Shown here in pieces: positions 27,237-35,425 of a stretch of DNA of 64,000 nt. The first letter of the stretch is position 1. Each line of letters begins with the position of its first letter. The stretch comes from an uncultured Oscillospiraceae bacterium (GTDB lineage Bacteria; Bacillota; Clostridia; Oscillospirales; Oscillospiraceae). The stretch spans positions 1 through 64,000 of the forward strand of contig CAKTOX010000003.1 in assembly GCA_934590355.1 (NCBI GenBank), given 5' to 3'. A model generated the notes under the pieces. It did not search any database and had not been told where the DNA came from. It was given only the letters and a program-made list of their open reading frames with translations. The translations under genes and the position numbers were made by a program.

Positions 27237-28157
27237 ATGAAAGACGTCGAAAAAATCTGCCGGCTTGCCCTTGTGCAGGCGGAGCCATGTATGTTCGATA
27301 AGAAGGCCTCGGTCGAAAAGACGGTCAAATATATTGACGCCGCCGCCGAAAATAAGCCCGACCTCATCGTTTTCCCGGAGCTTTTTATCCCGGGCTACCC
27401 GATAGGCATGAATTTCGGCTTCAGCATGGGCAAAAGGACTGAAGCCGGCAGGGCGGACTGGATGCGATACTCCGACGCCTCGATCGTTGTCGGCGATGCG
27501 GAGTTTAACGAGCTTGCCGAGGCGGCAAGGCGCGCAGGGGCGTATGTCAGCATCGGCTTTTCCGAGCGCGATGCCGTAAGCGGCACTCTTTATAACAGTA
27601 ACGTAATCTTCGAGCCAGACGGAAAATTCAAGGTGCATCGCAAGCTCAAGCCTACGGGCGCGGAGCGCGTCGTGTGGGGTGATGCCAACAGGGACTATTT
27701 CCCCGTGACCGAAACTCCGTGGGGGCCTATCGGCAGCCTTATCTGCTGGGAAAGCTATATGCCGCTTGCGCGCGTGGCTCTGTATCAGAAGGGCATCACG
27801 ATATACATTTCCCCGAACACCAACGACAATCCCGAGTGGCACGCGACCATTCAACACATCGCCATTGAGGGCAAGTGCTATTTCATAAACGCGGATATGA
27901 TAGTGCGAAAGTCCTCCTATCCCGCGAATCTCAATGAACGCGATGCAATAGAGCGTCAGCCGGAAATGGTCTGCCGCGGCGGCAGCTGCGTGATCGATCC
28001 ATACGGTCATTATCTCACGGAGCCTGTCTGGGACGAGGAGAGAATAATCTATGCCGAGCTTGACATGAGCCTGCCAGCAGCCTGCAAAATGGAGCATGAC
28101 GCCGTCGGCCATTATGCGCGCCCCGACGTGCTCGAGCTCATCGTACATGAAAAATAA
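27237..28157 (+). CDS. nitrilase
   Basis: 306 aa. ATG at 27237 is chosen over 27213 because AAAGGAG sits between them, 8 bases before it. The carbon-nitrogen hydrolase triad is visible: Glu48 in VFPELFIPGYP, Lys136 in VHRKLKPTG, and Cys170 in SLICWESYMPLAR. The C-terminal GHYARPDVLEL matches true nitrilases (SHYSRPD-like) more than amidases, so conversion of organic nitriles to acids is likely. Physiological substrate unknown; indole-3-acetonitrile or phenylpropionitrile types are possible. It has its own terminator and is flanked by eno and a convergent PI-PLC gene. Confidence 0.88.
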   Translation: MKDVEKICRLALVQAEPCMFDKKASVEKTVKYIDAAAENKPDLIVFPELFIPGYPIGMNFGFSMGKRTEAGRADWMRYSDASIVVGDAEFNELAEAARRAGAYVSIGFSERDAVSGTLYNSNVIFEPDGKFKVHRKLKPTGAERVVWGDANRDYFPVTETPWGPIGSLICWESYMPLARVALYQKGITIYISPNTNDNPEWHATIQHIAIEGKCYFINADMIVRKSSYPANLNERDAIERQPEMVCRGGSCVIDPYGHYLTEPVWDEERIIYAELDMSLPAACKMEHDAVGHYARPDVLELIVHEK

Positions 28158-28163
28158 GACGTG

Positions 28164-28192
28164 AAAAAGCCTGCCGTTAGGCAGGCTTTTTG
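28164..28192. terminator. bidirectional terminator between nitrilase and PI-PLC genes
   Basis: AAAAAGCCTGCC-GTTA-GGCAGGCTTTTT, a perfect 12-bp stem with A/T tails on both sides. Confidence 0.92.
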
Positions 28193-28201
28193 CTATTATA
28201 T

Positions 28202-29200
28202 TTAATCAAAATTGGTCGAATAGATGTTTTTCGCAATTTCCTCCGTTGCAAAATCCACAATGACGATGCCGTAGCAGGTGTTGTTCTGCCAGTCGTAATC
28301 ATTCAAAAAGGCGTTGATGCTCTTTGCGTATTTCTTAGGATGACCGACCTTGCCGCTTCCGCTCGTGGAGGTGAAATTGAGGAAAAAGCACTCGTCCGAC
28401 GCGGGGCAGTCCTCCAAGCCGAGGGTAATGGCGTCTATCTTGTCGGAAACATTGTAGTTATATCTGTCCTGCACGACAATAGTCGCACTCCCGCTTATGG
28501 CAAACTCGGCGCGGGGCTCGGCAATTACCGTGCGATCGCCCTGATCGTCCCACATAAAGCGCAGGCCGCATTTATCCTCGCCGAGCTCCAGCTTATCCTC
28601 AAAGCGGGTAGCGAGCACTATCTTGCCTCTGACCTCGTCCATGGTCGGTATCTCATTTGACAGATACCATGAATCCTCGCGCGCCTCGATCGCGCTATTT
28701 AGAAGCTTCTGCACCGCGGCAACATCGTCCTTACTGTTTTCCACCTTCATGCACATGATGACGGTCTCCGTGGGGTGCTCGTCAAGGAAGGAATAGACGT
28801 CGTCGAGCACGTCGTCAAGGCTCAGCGCCTTGGAAAACAGAGAAGCGGAGCTCTTGCATTTTGCAAAGTTGTGCTTTAGTATGAGCGTCTGCTCGTCGCC
28901 CTTTCCGTCAAGAGCCAGACGCACATCGAGATAACGGTAGCCGTTTTCGAGCTGCGCGGCAATGCCGGTGTTTTGACACTGAAAGATATATCGCAGACCG
29001 ACAAATTCGGTGCAGCTGTCATGAGTGCCGGGAACGGAAACCGAGCTGAGCTTGGTATCTCCGTCCACGTATTTCATCCAGTCGGACGAGGAAATATCCT
29101 CCTCCGCTGCGATTTGCACCGAGCTTATCCCCAAAAACGCGGAAAGCACCATGCAAAGTGCAAGCGCGAGGGTGAGTAAACGATGTTTTGTGAGCTTCAT
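28202..29200 (-). CDS. secreted phosphatidylinositol-specific phospholipase C-like enzyme
   Basis: 332 aa. ATG at 29200 follows AAGGGGA and opens a clear signal peptide (basic start, hydrophobic core, cleavage near AAEE at residue 31). The PI-PLC-X domain is present: VPGTHDS with general-base His60, YRYLDVRLALDG with Arg/Asp contacts, and the general-acid region LILKHNF with His110. These enzymes cleave phosphatidylinositol or glycosyl-PI anchors on host cells by in-line transfer. No cell-wall anchor is present, so it should be released. Found in several Firmicutes as an exoenzyme; a commensal gut role is open. Confidence 0.88.
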   Translation of the reverse strand: MKLTKHRLLTLALALCMVLSAFLGISSVQIAAEEDISSSDWMKYVDGDTKLSSVSVPGTHDSCTEFVGLRYIFQCQNTGIAAQLENGYRYLDVRLALDGKGDEQTLILKHNFAKCKSSASLFSKALSLDDVLDDVYSFLDEHPTETVIMCMKVENSKDDVAAVQKLLNSAIEAREDSWYLSNEIPTMDEVRGKIVLATRFEDKLELGEDKCGLRFMWDDQGDRTVIAEPRAEFAISGSATIVVQDRYNYNVSDKIDAITLGLEDCPASDECFFLNFTSTSGSGKVGHPKKYAKSINAFLNDYDWQNNTCYGIVIVDFATEEIAKNIYSTNFD

Positions 29201-29292
29201 GAAGATTAATCCCCTTTGAGTGTTATAAAAGCAGTCAGATTTTAATATTATATCACACGTCGCGCTGCGCCGCCAGTACTCAATTTTTCGAT

Positions 29293-29335
29293 AAAAAAAG
29301 CATGGGCAAGGTGAACCAAACCTGTCCATGCTTTG
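29293..29335 (-). terminator. terminator after the OYE-family reductase gene
   Basis: Minus strand: AAAGCATGG-x-CAGG, loop, CCTTG-x-CCATGCTTT followed by a T run of seven. It lies about 95 bases past the reductase stop codon. Confidence 0.85.
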
Positions 29336-29348
29336 TAATTTTAAGGTT

Positions 29349-29389
29349 GCCGACGGGAGTAAAACAGGGAGGAGTTTAACCCCGTCGGC
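29349..29389 (-). repeat. second hairpin in the 3' region of the reductase mRNA
   Basis: Perfect 9-bp inverted repeat GCCGACGGG / CCCGTCGGC with a 23-base loop. It sits between the gene end and the terminator, preceded by a 28-base stretch (29390-29417) that is purely pyrimidine on the mRNA strand. It lacks a T run, so it is not a second terminator by itself. Confidence 0.6.
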
Positions 29390-29428
29390 GGAGAAGGAAG
29401 AAAAAAGGAAGGAAGAATGATAGCTAAA

Positions 29429-31357
29429 TCAGATCGCGTTTCCGGCGTTGAAGCCTTCACGGATGTTCTTGTAGCCGTTCTTGGTGCTGCTTGCGTCGCC
29501 GACGACAACTACCTTGCAGCCGCAGCCTTCAAGCTCGGCTTGGAGGGGGTTGTTGCTTCTTACGCCCATTGCGTTAACGAGCATATCAATGTGCTTGAAC
29601 TCGATCGGCTCGCCGTACTCCTCGGCGTAGATGGTGCCTTCGCCGACCTTGGTGAGCTTGGTGTGGGTATGTACCTTGATGTTGTACTTGCGGATGTGCT
29701 CGAGCAGGCAAGCTCTGGGCTGTGCAACAGCGTCGGTGATGATGTCGGGAGCCATTTCGATCATGGTGACATCGCAGCCCTGAACGGCGAGGAATACTGC
29801 GGTCTCTGCGCCGGTCATGCCGCCGCCTGCAACGACGACCTTCTTGCCGTACAGAGTTTTGCCGCGGAGGACCTCGATGGCGGTCTTAACGTACTCGCGG
29901 TTGTCCAGACCGGGGATGGGCAGGAACATGGGGTTGCTGCCGGTTGCGAGGATGACTGCGTCGGGCTTCTCGGCGTCGACTATCTCGCGGGTGAGGGGAG
30001 TGTTCAGGCGAATCTCAGCACCGTGCTTCTTGAGCAGGTTGCGATAGTTGAGAACGAGAGAGGCGTACTCGGACTTTCCCGGAGGAGTCATGGCTGCCAG
30101 CCACTGGCCGCCTATCTCGTCGCTTGCCTCGAAAACGGTAACGTGATGGCCGCGCTCTGCTGCGCCGTATGCTGCTGCAAGACCGGAAACGCCGGCGCCT
30201 GCGACAAATACCTTCTTGGGGTTCTCGACGATAGAGAGATCGTACTCGGTCTCACGGCAGGTGTGGGGGTTGGCGATGCAGTTTACGCGATTGCCGACTG
30301 CGGTCTCGCCGGTGCAGCCCTGATTGCAGCCGATGCAGTGGATGATCTCGTCCATCTTGCCGGCCTTTGCCTTATTGGGCAGCTCGGGGTCTGCGAGAGA
30401 AGCACGAGCCATGACGATGAAGTCAGCCTTCTCGTCGCGCAGCATTGCCTCGGACATGTAAATGTCGTTGTAACGGCCGACTGCGAGGACGGGGATCTTG
30501 ACGGACTTCTTGATCGCGGCTGCGTTGTCTGCGTAGTGCATGACGGGAACGAAGCCCGGAGCGATGATAGCCTGCTTGGAGGCGAACATGCCCTGAGTGC
30601 AGTGCAGTGCATCGACACCTGCTTCCTCGAGCATCTTTGCCATGACTATTGCCTCGGGGATCTCAATGCCGCCCTCGACGTAGTCGCAGGTGTTAAATCT
30701 GAAGAGAACGGGGAAGTCGGGGCCGACAGCCTCGCGGACAGCGGCGACGACTTCGAGAGCGAAGCGCATACGGTTCTCGAGGGTGCCGCCGTACTCGTCG
30801 GTACGCTTGTTGGAGAACATAGACATGAACTGGTTGATGAGATAGCCGTGTGCACCGTGGATCTCAACGCAGTCAAAGCCGCACTTCTTTGCTCTCGCGG
30901 CAGCTTCGCCGAACGCCTTGACGAGGTCGTGAATCTCATCGACGGTCAGTGCGCGGGGAACGTAGGGCTCGGTGGGCTCTTTAAGAGCGGAGGGGCCTAC
31001 GGGCTGGGTATCATAAGCGGTGAGGGATCTCTGACGGCCTGCGTGGTAAATCTGGGCGCCCATAAGACCGCCTGCCTCGTGAACCTGACGAACGGTCTCG
31101 GTCCATGCGGGGATCTGATCGTCGTTCCAGAGGGAGCCGACGACGGGGTCGCTGCCTGCGTCTTTGGTAACACCGAGGTCCTCGGTGAAGACCAGGCCCC
31201 AGCCGCCCTTTACCTTGGCGACGAGGTATGCGTTAACGGTCTCGTTGGGAGTACCGTCGGGGTTGCCCATATGAGAAGACATAGCACTGACAACAAGGCG
31301 ATTCTTGAGTTCAAGATTGCCGATTTTGCCGGGCTCAAAAACTTTGGTTAATTTCAT
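29429..31357 (-). CDS. old yellow enzyme family FMN/FAD/4Fe-4S oxidoreductase (BaiCD/BaiH/enoate-reductase-like)
   Basis: 642 aa, with the full architecture of 2,4-dienoyl-CoA reductase, BaiCD/BaiH and daidzein reductase. Residues 1-340 are an FMN TIM barrel with FEPGKIGNLELKNRL, MGAQIYHAGRQ, the active region EIHGAHGYLINQF, and SNKRTDEYGGTLENR. The 4Fe-4S motif CIGCNQGCTG follows near residue 343 with a fourth Cys 12 residues on. Next are the FAD/NAD domain VFVAGAGVSGLAAA and a second dinucleotide motif VVVAGGGMTGAET. It reduces activated C=C bonds with NAD(P)H under anaerobic conditions. It diverges from a TRAP transporter, suggesting the imported molecule is the substrate. Confidence 0.93.
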   Translation of the reverse strand: MKLTKVFEPGKIGNLELKNRLVVSAMSSHMGNPDGTPNETVNAYLVAKVKGGWGLVFTEDLGVTKDAGSDPVVGSLWNDDQIPAWTETVRQVHEAGGLMGAQIYHAGRQRSLTAYDTQPVGPSALKEPTEPYVPRALTVDEIHDLVKAFGEAAARAKKCGFDCVEIHGAHGYLINQFMSMFSNKRTDEYGGTLENRMRFALEVVAAVREAVGPDFPVLFRFNTCDYVEGGIEIPEAIVMAKMLEEAGVDALHCTQGMFASKQAIIAPGFVPVMHYADNAAAIKKSVKIPVLAVGRYNDIYMSEAMLRDEKADFIVMARASLADPELPNKAKAGKMDEIIHCIGCNQGCTGETAVGNRVNCIANPHTCRETEYDLSIVENPKKVFVAGAGVSGLAAAYGAAERGHHVTVFEASDEIGGQWLAAMTPPGKSEYASLVLNYRNLLKKHGAEIRLNTPLTREIVDAEKPDAVILATGSNPMFLPIPGLDNREYVKTAIEVLRGKTLYGKKVVVAGGGMTGAETAVFLAVQGCDVTMIEMAPDIITDAVAQPRACLLEHIRKYNIKVHTHTKLTKVGEGTIYAEEYGEPIEFKHIDMLVNAMGVRSNNPLQAELEGCGCKVVVVGDASSTKNGYKNIREGFNAGNAI

Positions 31358-31472
31358 GATAAGCCTCCAAATGATATTTTTTCAGTAAAATTAGGAAGGA
31401 TAAGCGGACGAGATGCCGTAACATCGTTTCGTATAATATATTTTTAACAAAAAAATTGTACAATTTCAATAT

Positions 31473-31524
31473 CGCACTTTTTTGTTACAATGCACCAATT
31501 AGTTAGTACAAACAAAAAAGTGCG
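31473..31524. repeat. 14-bp perfect inverted repeat, candidate operator
   Basis: CGCACTTTTTTGTT at 31473-31486 and its exact complement AACAAAAAAGTGCG at 31511-31524, 24 bases apart. It ends 3 bases before the -35 box of dctP and lies between both divergent promoters, so one regulator could control both directions. A transcription terminator is unlikely because no transcript should cross it. Confidence 0.7.
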
Positions 31525-31527
31525 TAA

Positions 31528-31555
31528 TTGTTAAAATGATGTCATATGTTATAAT
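31528..31555 (+). promoter_or_regulatory. dctP promoter
   Basis: TTGTTA, a 16-base spacer and TATAAT. It leaves an mRNA leader of about 100 bases before the dctP start. Confidence 0.6.
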
Positions 31556-31662
31556 CAAAGCATAGAATCCGACAAGAATTTAACGGGTGTGTTGTGTCGT
31601 TAAACGCTTTATATTATAATGTAGCGGACATCATGCCCGAAGAATCAAAAGGAGTGTCAGAC

Positions 31663-32748
31663 ATGAAAAAAACCAAAAGAATCGTAGCGCTCGCATTATC
31701 TGTTATAATGGTAACCGCGCTTCTTGCAGGCTGCGGCGGCACTAACGGCGGCGACGGCGCTGCAAGCGGCAAAACCTATAATCTCGCTTACCAGTGCGCA
31801 TGGGGCTCCGGCGGCGGCCCGTTCCAGTACGCCTCCGACCTTTCCAAGGCAATAGTCGACGCATCCGGCGGCCGCGTCAAGATGGAGTGCCTTGCAACCA
31901 ACTCCATCGTGCCCACCACGGAAATGCTTCAGGCAGTTTCCAACGGCACGCTCGACTGTGCGCAGACCGCGGCGACCAACCTCTCCGATGACAGCCTCGG
32001 CATTCTCAGCACCCTGCCCGTAGGCATGACCTTTGACGAGTATATGGGTTGGTACATCGCCGGCGAGGGTCAGCAGATCCTTGACGAGGTTATGGCTGAA
32101 ATAGACAGCAATGTCGTAGCTTTCCCCTGCGGCATAGTTGACTCCGAGATACTTTATCATTCCACCAAGCCCATCACCTGCCTTGACGACATCAAGGGTC
32201 TCAAGATCCGCGGCGTTTCCGACTGGGCAAACATCGAGACCAAGCTCGGCGCATCCGTTGTCACTATGGACGGCGGTGACTGCTACGAGGCACTCTCCCG
32301 CGGCACAATTGACGCTGCCGAGTATTCCAGTCCCTCCGCAAACTGGGCAGCGGGCTTCCAGGAGGTCGCTCCTTACCTGACCGTCCCCGGTGTTCACCAG
32401 TCCTGTGCGGTTTACCTCTTCCTCATTAACCGCAACGTATGGGACGGCATGGACGAGCAGACTCAGAACATCATCAAACTCGCCTGCACCGCAATGATGG
32501 CCAAGAACTGGGCATCCGACCGCGTTGCAAACGGCGAGGCATGGCAGCAGTTCAAGGATCTCGAGGCAAAGGGCAAGCTGACCATATACAGAATGCCCGA
32601 CGAGGATTTGGACAAGATCCAGCAGGTAGCAGATGAATACTACGCTGAAAAGTGCGAGAAGAATCCGCTGTTTGCGAAGATCTATAAGTCTCAGCAGGCT
32701 TACATCGCTTCCGTAAGCGATTGGAGTGCAGCAGCATCGGCAAAATAA
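31663..32748 (+). CDS. dctP: TRAP transporter solute-binding lipoprotein, DctP family
   Basis: 361 aa. ATG at 31663 follows AAGGAG; an upstream start at 31594 would bury the signal peptide. The lipobox is LLAGC, so it is tethered outside the membrane. DctP features are present: MLQAVSNGTLDCAQT, the helix around LPVGMTFDEYMGWY, and LKIRGVSDWANIETKLGAS, whose Arg usually grips the ligand carboxylate, then GDCYEALSRGTIDAAEY. The ligand is probably an organic acid. It is the first gene of dctP-dctQ-dctM, opposite the reductase gene. Confidence 0.93.
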   Translation: MKKTKRIVALALSVIMVTALLAGCGGTNGGDGAASGKTYNLAYQCAWGSGGGPFQYASDLSKAIVDASGGRVKMECLATNSIVPTTEMLQAVSNGTLDCAQTAATNLSDDSLGILSTLPVGMTFDEYMGWYIAGEGQQILDEVMAEIDSNVVAFPCGIVDSEILYHSTKPITCLDDIKGLKIRGVSDWANIETKLGASVVTMDGGDCYEALSRGTIDAAEYSSPSANWAAGFQEVAPYLTVPGVHQSCAVYLFLINRNVWDGMDEQTQNIIKLACTAMMAKNWASDRVANGEAWQQFKDLEAKGKLTIYRMPDEDLDKIQQVADEYYAEKCEKNPLFAKIYKSQQAYIASVSDWSAAASAK

Positions 32749-32781
32749 GCAGTATTAAATAATGTGAAGCAATAAGCACGA

Positions 32782-32802
32782 CGGCTCGCATTAAGCGAGC
32801 CG
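32782..32802 (+). other. intercistronic hairpin between dctP and dctQ
   Basis: Perfect 8-bp stem CGGCTCGC / GCGAGCCG with a 5-base loop and no T run. It is placed to stabilise the dctP mRNA end or to lower permease expression relative to the binding protein, as known for transport operons. Confidence 0.6.
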
Positions 32803-32827
32803 CAGTGCTCAGAAGGTGGGACAGACA

Positions 32828-33382
32828 ATGGAAAATAGCCCTGAAATCAAAAACAACAAGTCCTTCGGGGACAAATTCATAGCCTTTGCCAACAAGACCT
32901 CGGACGTTTCCGGTCTCATCGCGGCTTACCTTCTTGTGCCGCTGGTGATAGTTTTTCTCATCGAGATAATCTCAAGAAACGTATTTAATAATCCGACGAC
33001 GTGGGCATACGGCACTTGCTTTATAATAGGCGGCTGCGCTGCCGTGCTCGGCTTCGGCTACGCCATGAAGAGCGGGGCAATGGTCAGAATTGACGCATTG
33101 TCGGCAAAGCTGCCCGAAAAGACGCACTGTATTGTTGACCTTATCCTGTATGCGGTGCTGTTTCTGCCGCTTACGATAGGCGGCTCGATCGAATGTATTA
33201 AAAACGCTATAAGCTCCGTAGCAAGCCTTGAGACCCTCAGCACCGGCTCGTGGAGCGCGCCGATATGGCCGACCAAGATAATCATGGCCGTCAGCCTTAT
33301 AATTCTCACGCTTCAGGGACTTGCCGAAATAGTAAGCCTCATTCAGCGTCTGCGTGCCAATAAACAGGAGGAAACGAAATGA
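32828..33382 (+). CDS. dctQ: TRAP transporter small permease
   Basis: 184 aa. ATG at 32828 has AAGGTGGG 7 bases upstream. There are four membrane helices: residues about 33-55, 64-86, 101-124 and 145-167, as in DctQ. The segment FLIEIISRNVFNNPTTWAY is typical of the family. It joins the large permease to form the Na-coupled translocator. It overlaps dctM by 4 bases (ATGA). Confidence 0.92.
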   Translation: MENSPEIKNNKSFGDKFIAFANKTSDVSGLIAAYLLVPLVIVFLIEIISRNVFNNPTTWAYGTCFIIGGCAAVLGFGYAMKSGAMVRIDALSAKLPEKTHCIVDLILYAVLFLPLTIGGSIECIKNAISSVASLETLSTGSWSAPIWPTKIIMAVSLIILTLQGLAEIVSLIQRLRANKQEETK

Positions 33383-34707
33383 CAGTAAGCGGACTTACGA
33401 TAGCTGCCATCATGGGCGTAATGCTGCTGGTGTTTATTTTCTCCGGCTATTATCTTTTTGCCGCGCTCGGCGGAGCGGCGGTCATATCCGGCCTCGTGTT
33501 CTGGGGCCCTGACATTTTCCAGACGATATACTTCAGCATTTTCAAATACTGTAAGGACTATAACCTTCTGGCTGTGCCGCTGTTTGTCCTTATGGGCCAG
33601 CTTCTCAACCAGTCCGGCGTGGCGGGCAGATTGTTCGACAACCTCTCTGTGGCGCTCGGCCGTCAGCGCGGCGGCATGGCGATAGCGGCAACGCTCATAG
33701 CCATCCTCTTCGCGGCTACGACCGGCATCGTCGGCGCGTCCGTCGTCTCCATGGGACTTCTTTTCACCAAGCCCATGCTTGACGCAAAGTATAACAAATC
33801 TCTCACTGCCGGCGTTATAATTTCCGGCGGTACCCTCGGAATTCTCATTCCGCCGAGCATCATGCTCGTATTCATGGGCTCCGCGGCAAACGTATCCGTC
33901 GGCAAGCTCTTCTACGGTGCGATGACTCCCGGCATACTTCTCGGCGTTGCATATATCGCGTATGTCAAGATAATCTCCATCGTCAAGAAGGACTACGCGC
34001 CCCCCATGAGCGAGGAGCAGCTCAGCAAGTACAGCAAAAAGCAGATCGCCGTCGGCATTCTTGTCAACGTTCTGCCCGTCGCTGTTGTCATATTCTCCGT
34101 CCTCGGTGCTATCTGGCTCGGCTGGTGCCCCGCGACCGAGGCTGCGGCTCTCGGCGTTGTGGCATCGTTCATAATCGCCGTGATAACCCGCTCCATTAAC
34201 CGCGAGGTCATAAGAAAAACACTTATCGAGTCCATAAAGCTCACGAGCATGGTCTATGCGGTCTCCGCATTCGGCAACCTCTTTGTCACCGTGTTCATGC
34301 GTCTTGGCTGCAGCAGCGCCGTCACGAGCCTGTTCACGAATATGCCTTTCGGCAAGTGGGGCATCTTTGCCGTCATGATGGCTGTTGTGTTCCTGCTCGG
34401 CTTCCTGATGGACTGGATAGCGGTTTGCATGATAACGATACCTATTTTCGTTCCCATTGCCACAGCGATCGGCTTCCAAGCGGAATACTTCCTGACGATG
34501 ATGGCTGTAATTATGCAGACGGCGTTCCTGTCTCCTCCCATGGCAGCGTCCATATTCTACTTCCAGGGCGTAGCCAAGGATCGAATAACAACGGCGGAAA
34601 CGATACGCGGCGTGTGGCCATTCATGGGCTTGCAGATGATAGTGTTTATCCTCTGTATCATATTCCCGGATATTGTCACATGGCTGCCCAATATGCTGAT
34701 AAACTGA
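33379..34707 (+). CDS. dctM: TRAP transporter large permease
   Basis: 442 aa, about 12 membrane helices plus re-entrant hairpins. DctM motifs are present: VPLFVLMGQLLNQSGVAGRL, GATTGIVGASVVSMGLL-like (AATTGIVGASVVSMG), GGTLGILIPPSIMLV and STEAAAL-like ATEAAALG. It carries the transport path and uses a sodium gradient. It ends the operon at a strong terminator. Confidence 0.94.
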   Translation: MTVSGLTIAAIMGVMLLVFIFSGYYLFAALGGAAVISGLVFWGPDIFQTIYFSIFKYCKDYNLLAVPLFVLMGQLLNQSGVAGRLFDNLSVALGRQRGGMAIAATLIAILFAATTGIVGASVVSMGLLFTKPMLDAKYNKSLTAGVIISGGTLGILIPPSIMLVFMGSAANVSVGKLFYGAMTPGILLGVAYIAYVKIISIVKKDYAPPMSEEQLSKYSKKQIAVGILVNVLPVAVVIFSVLGAIWLGWCPATEAAALGVVASFIIAVITRSINREVIRKTLIESIKLTSMVYAVSAFGNLFVTVFMRLGCSSAVTSLFTNMPFGKWGIFAVMMAVVFLLGFLMDWIAVCMITIPIFVPIATAIGFQAEYFLTMMAVIMQTAFLSPPMAASIFYFQGVAKDRITTAETIRGVWPFMGLQMIVFILCIIFPDIVTWLPNMLIN

Positions 34708-34716
34708 TATATATAG

Positions 34717-34746
34717 AAAACTCCCGACCGTTCGGTCGGGAGTTTT
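34717..34746. terminator. terminator between dctM and the HxlR gene
   Basis: AAAACTCCCGACC-GTTC-GGTCGGGAGTTTT, a 13-bp perfect stem usable in both directions. Confidence 0.92.
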
Positions 34747-34767
34747 GTTATATGCAAAATTATAATC

Positions 34768-35250
34768 TCAGTTATCCTCTGCTGCTTCCTCCGTCGCCGG
34801 AGTGTTATAGCGAAACTCTATATCCACGGAGTGGGCGAGCGCCTCGGAATGATAGCCGTATTTGATAACCCCGTGCTCCATGCTGCCGTGCGAGCGGCCG
34901 ATCGCCTCGGGCGGGCAATCCGTGCAGGCGAAAACGCCCCAGTCACGCATATACAGTATGACGGGGATGAGCAGCTTACCGTACTCAGTGAGCGAATACT
35001 CGACTCTCTTGGGCTTCTCGTCGTATTCGGTGCGCTTTATAACGTTATACGCCTCGAGCTCCTGAAGTTGCTGGGTGAAGATCTTGTGCGATATGTCATA
35101 GGGAACAATGCGCTTGAGCTCACCGTATCTGCATATTCCGGTCGGGGTACTGTGCAGATACCAGAGGATATACGGCTTCCACTTACCGCTTATGGCGGCA
35201 AATGCAAAGTTCAGAGGGCATGAATCCAATGTATGAACGTAATTATCCAC
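34768..35250 (-). CDS. HxlR/MarR-like winged-helix regulator
   Basis: 160 aa. GTG at 35250 is chosen because AAAGGAG lies 6 bases upstream; upstream ATGs have no site. The HxlR domain is present: SCPLNFAFAAISGKWKPYIL with the sensing Cys near the N-terminus, RYGELKRIVPYDISHKIFTQ, and the wing EKPKRVEYSLTEYG. HxlR proteins bind palindromes as dimers, often responding to aldehydes, quinones or redox change. A tidy palindrome at its own start site suggests autoregulation. It is placed to control the neighbouring TRAP/OYE or DUF169 operons. A Cys-containing tail is followed by an acidic end. Confidence 0.88.
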   Translation of the reverse strand: MDNYVHTLDSCPLNFAFAAISGKWKPYILWYLHSTPTGICRYGELKRIVPYDISHKIFTQQLQELEAYNVIKRTEYDEKPKRVEYSLTEYGKLLIPVILYMRDWGVFACTDCPPEAIGRSHGSMEHGVIKYGYHSEALAHSVDIEFRYNTPATEEAAEDN

Positions 35251-35279
35251 TTTGTTCTCCTTTGCTTTTAAAATTGCCG

Positions 35280-35332
35280 GAAGTGTATGACACTTCATTT
35301 GATATAATAACATCAAAGTGCTTTAAATGCAA
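35280..35332 (-). promoter_or_regulatory. HxlR promoter with palindromic operator
   Basis: Minus strand: TTGCAT (35327-35332), a 17-base spacer and TATTAT (35304-35309). The perfect palindrome GAAGTGT-ATG-ACACTTC (35280-35296) begins about 7 bases after the -10 box, at the transcription start, where a dimeric repressor would block the gene. Confidence 0.65.
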
Positions 35333-35366
35333 CAGCGGACATGTTAAGTTTTTGTTGTCGCTGCAT

Positions 35367-35403
35367 AAAAAAGCCGCCCCCGCGATCGACTCGCGGAGAC
35401 GGC
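35367..35403 (-). terminator. terminator after the DUF169 gene
   Basis: Minus strand: GCCG-x-C-x-CCGCGA, loop, TCGCGG-x-G-x-CGGC, followed by TTTTTT. It ends the SDR-SnoaL-DUF169 transcript. Confidence 0.85.
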
Positions 35404-35425
35404 AATGCATTTGCGTGGGATACGA

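Larger units (their letters stand above)
31358..31662. promoter_or_regulatory. divergent control region between OYE reductase and dctP
   Basis: 305 bases, markedly AT-rich, no ORF. It holds a 14-bp inverted repeat (31473-31524), the dctP promoter (31528-31555) and, on the minus strand, TATTAT-like hexamers near 31430-31440 that may serve the reductase gene. The reductase ribosome site is GGAGG directly before its ATG. Confidence 0.7.

Noticed and set aside
29417..31351. Plus-strand open frame of 644 codons opposite the OYE reductase
   Set aside because: It mirrors the reductase frame, is made of Val/Ala/Gly/Asp-rich low-information sequence and has no ribosome site; it is an artefact of biased codons on the minus strand.
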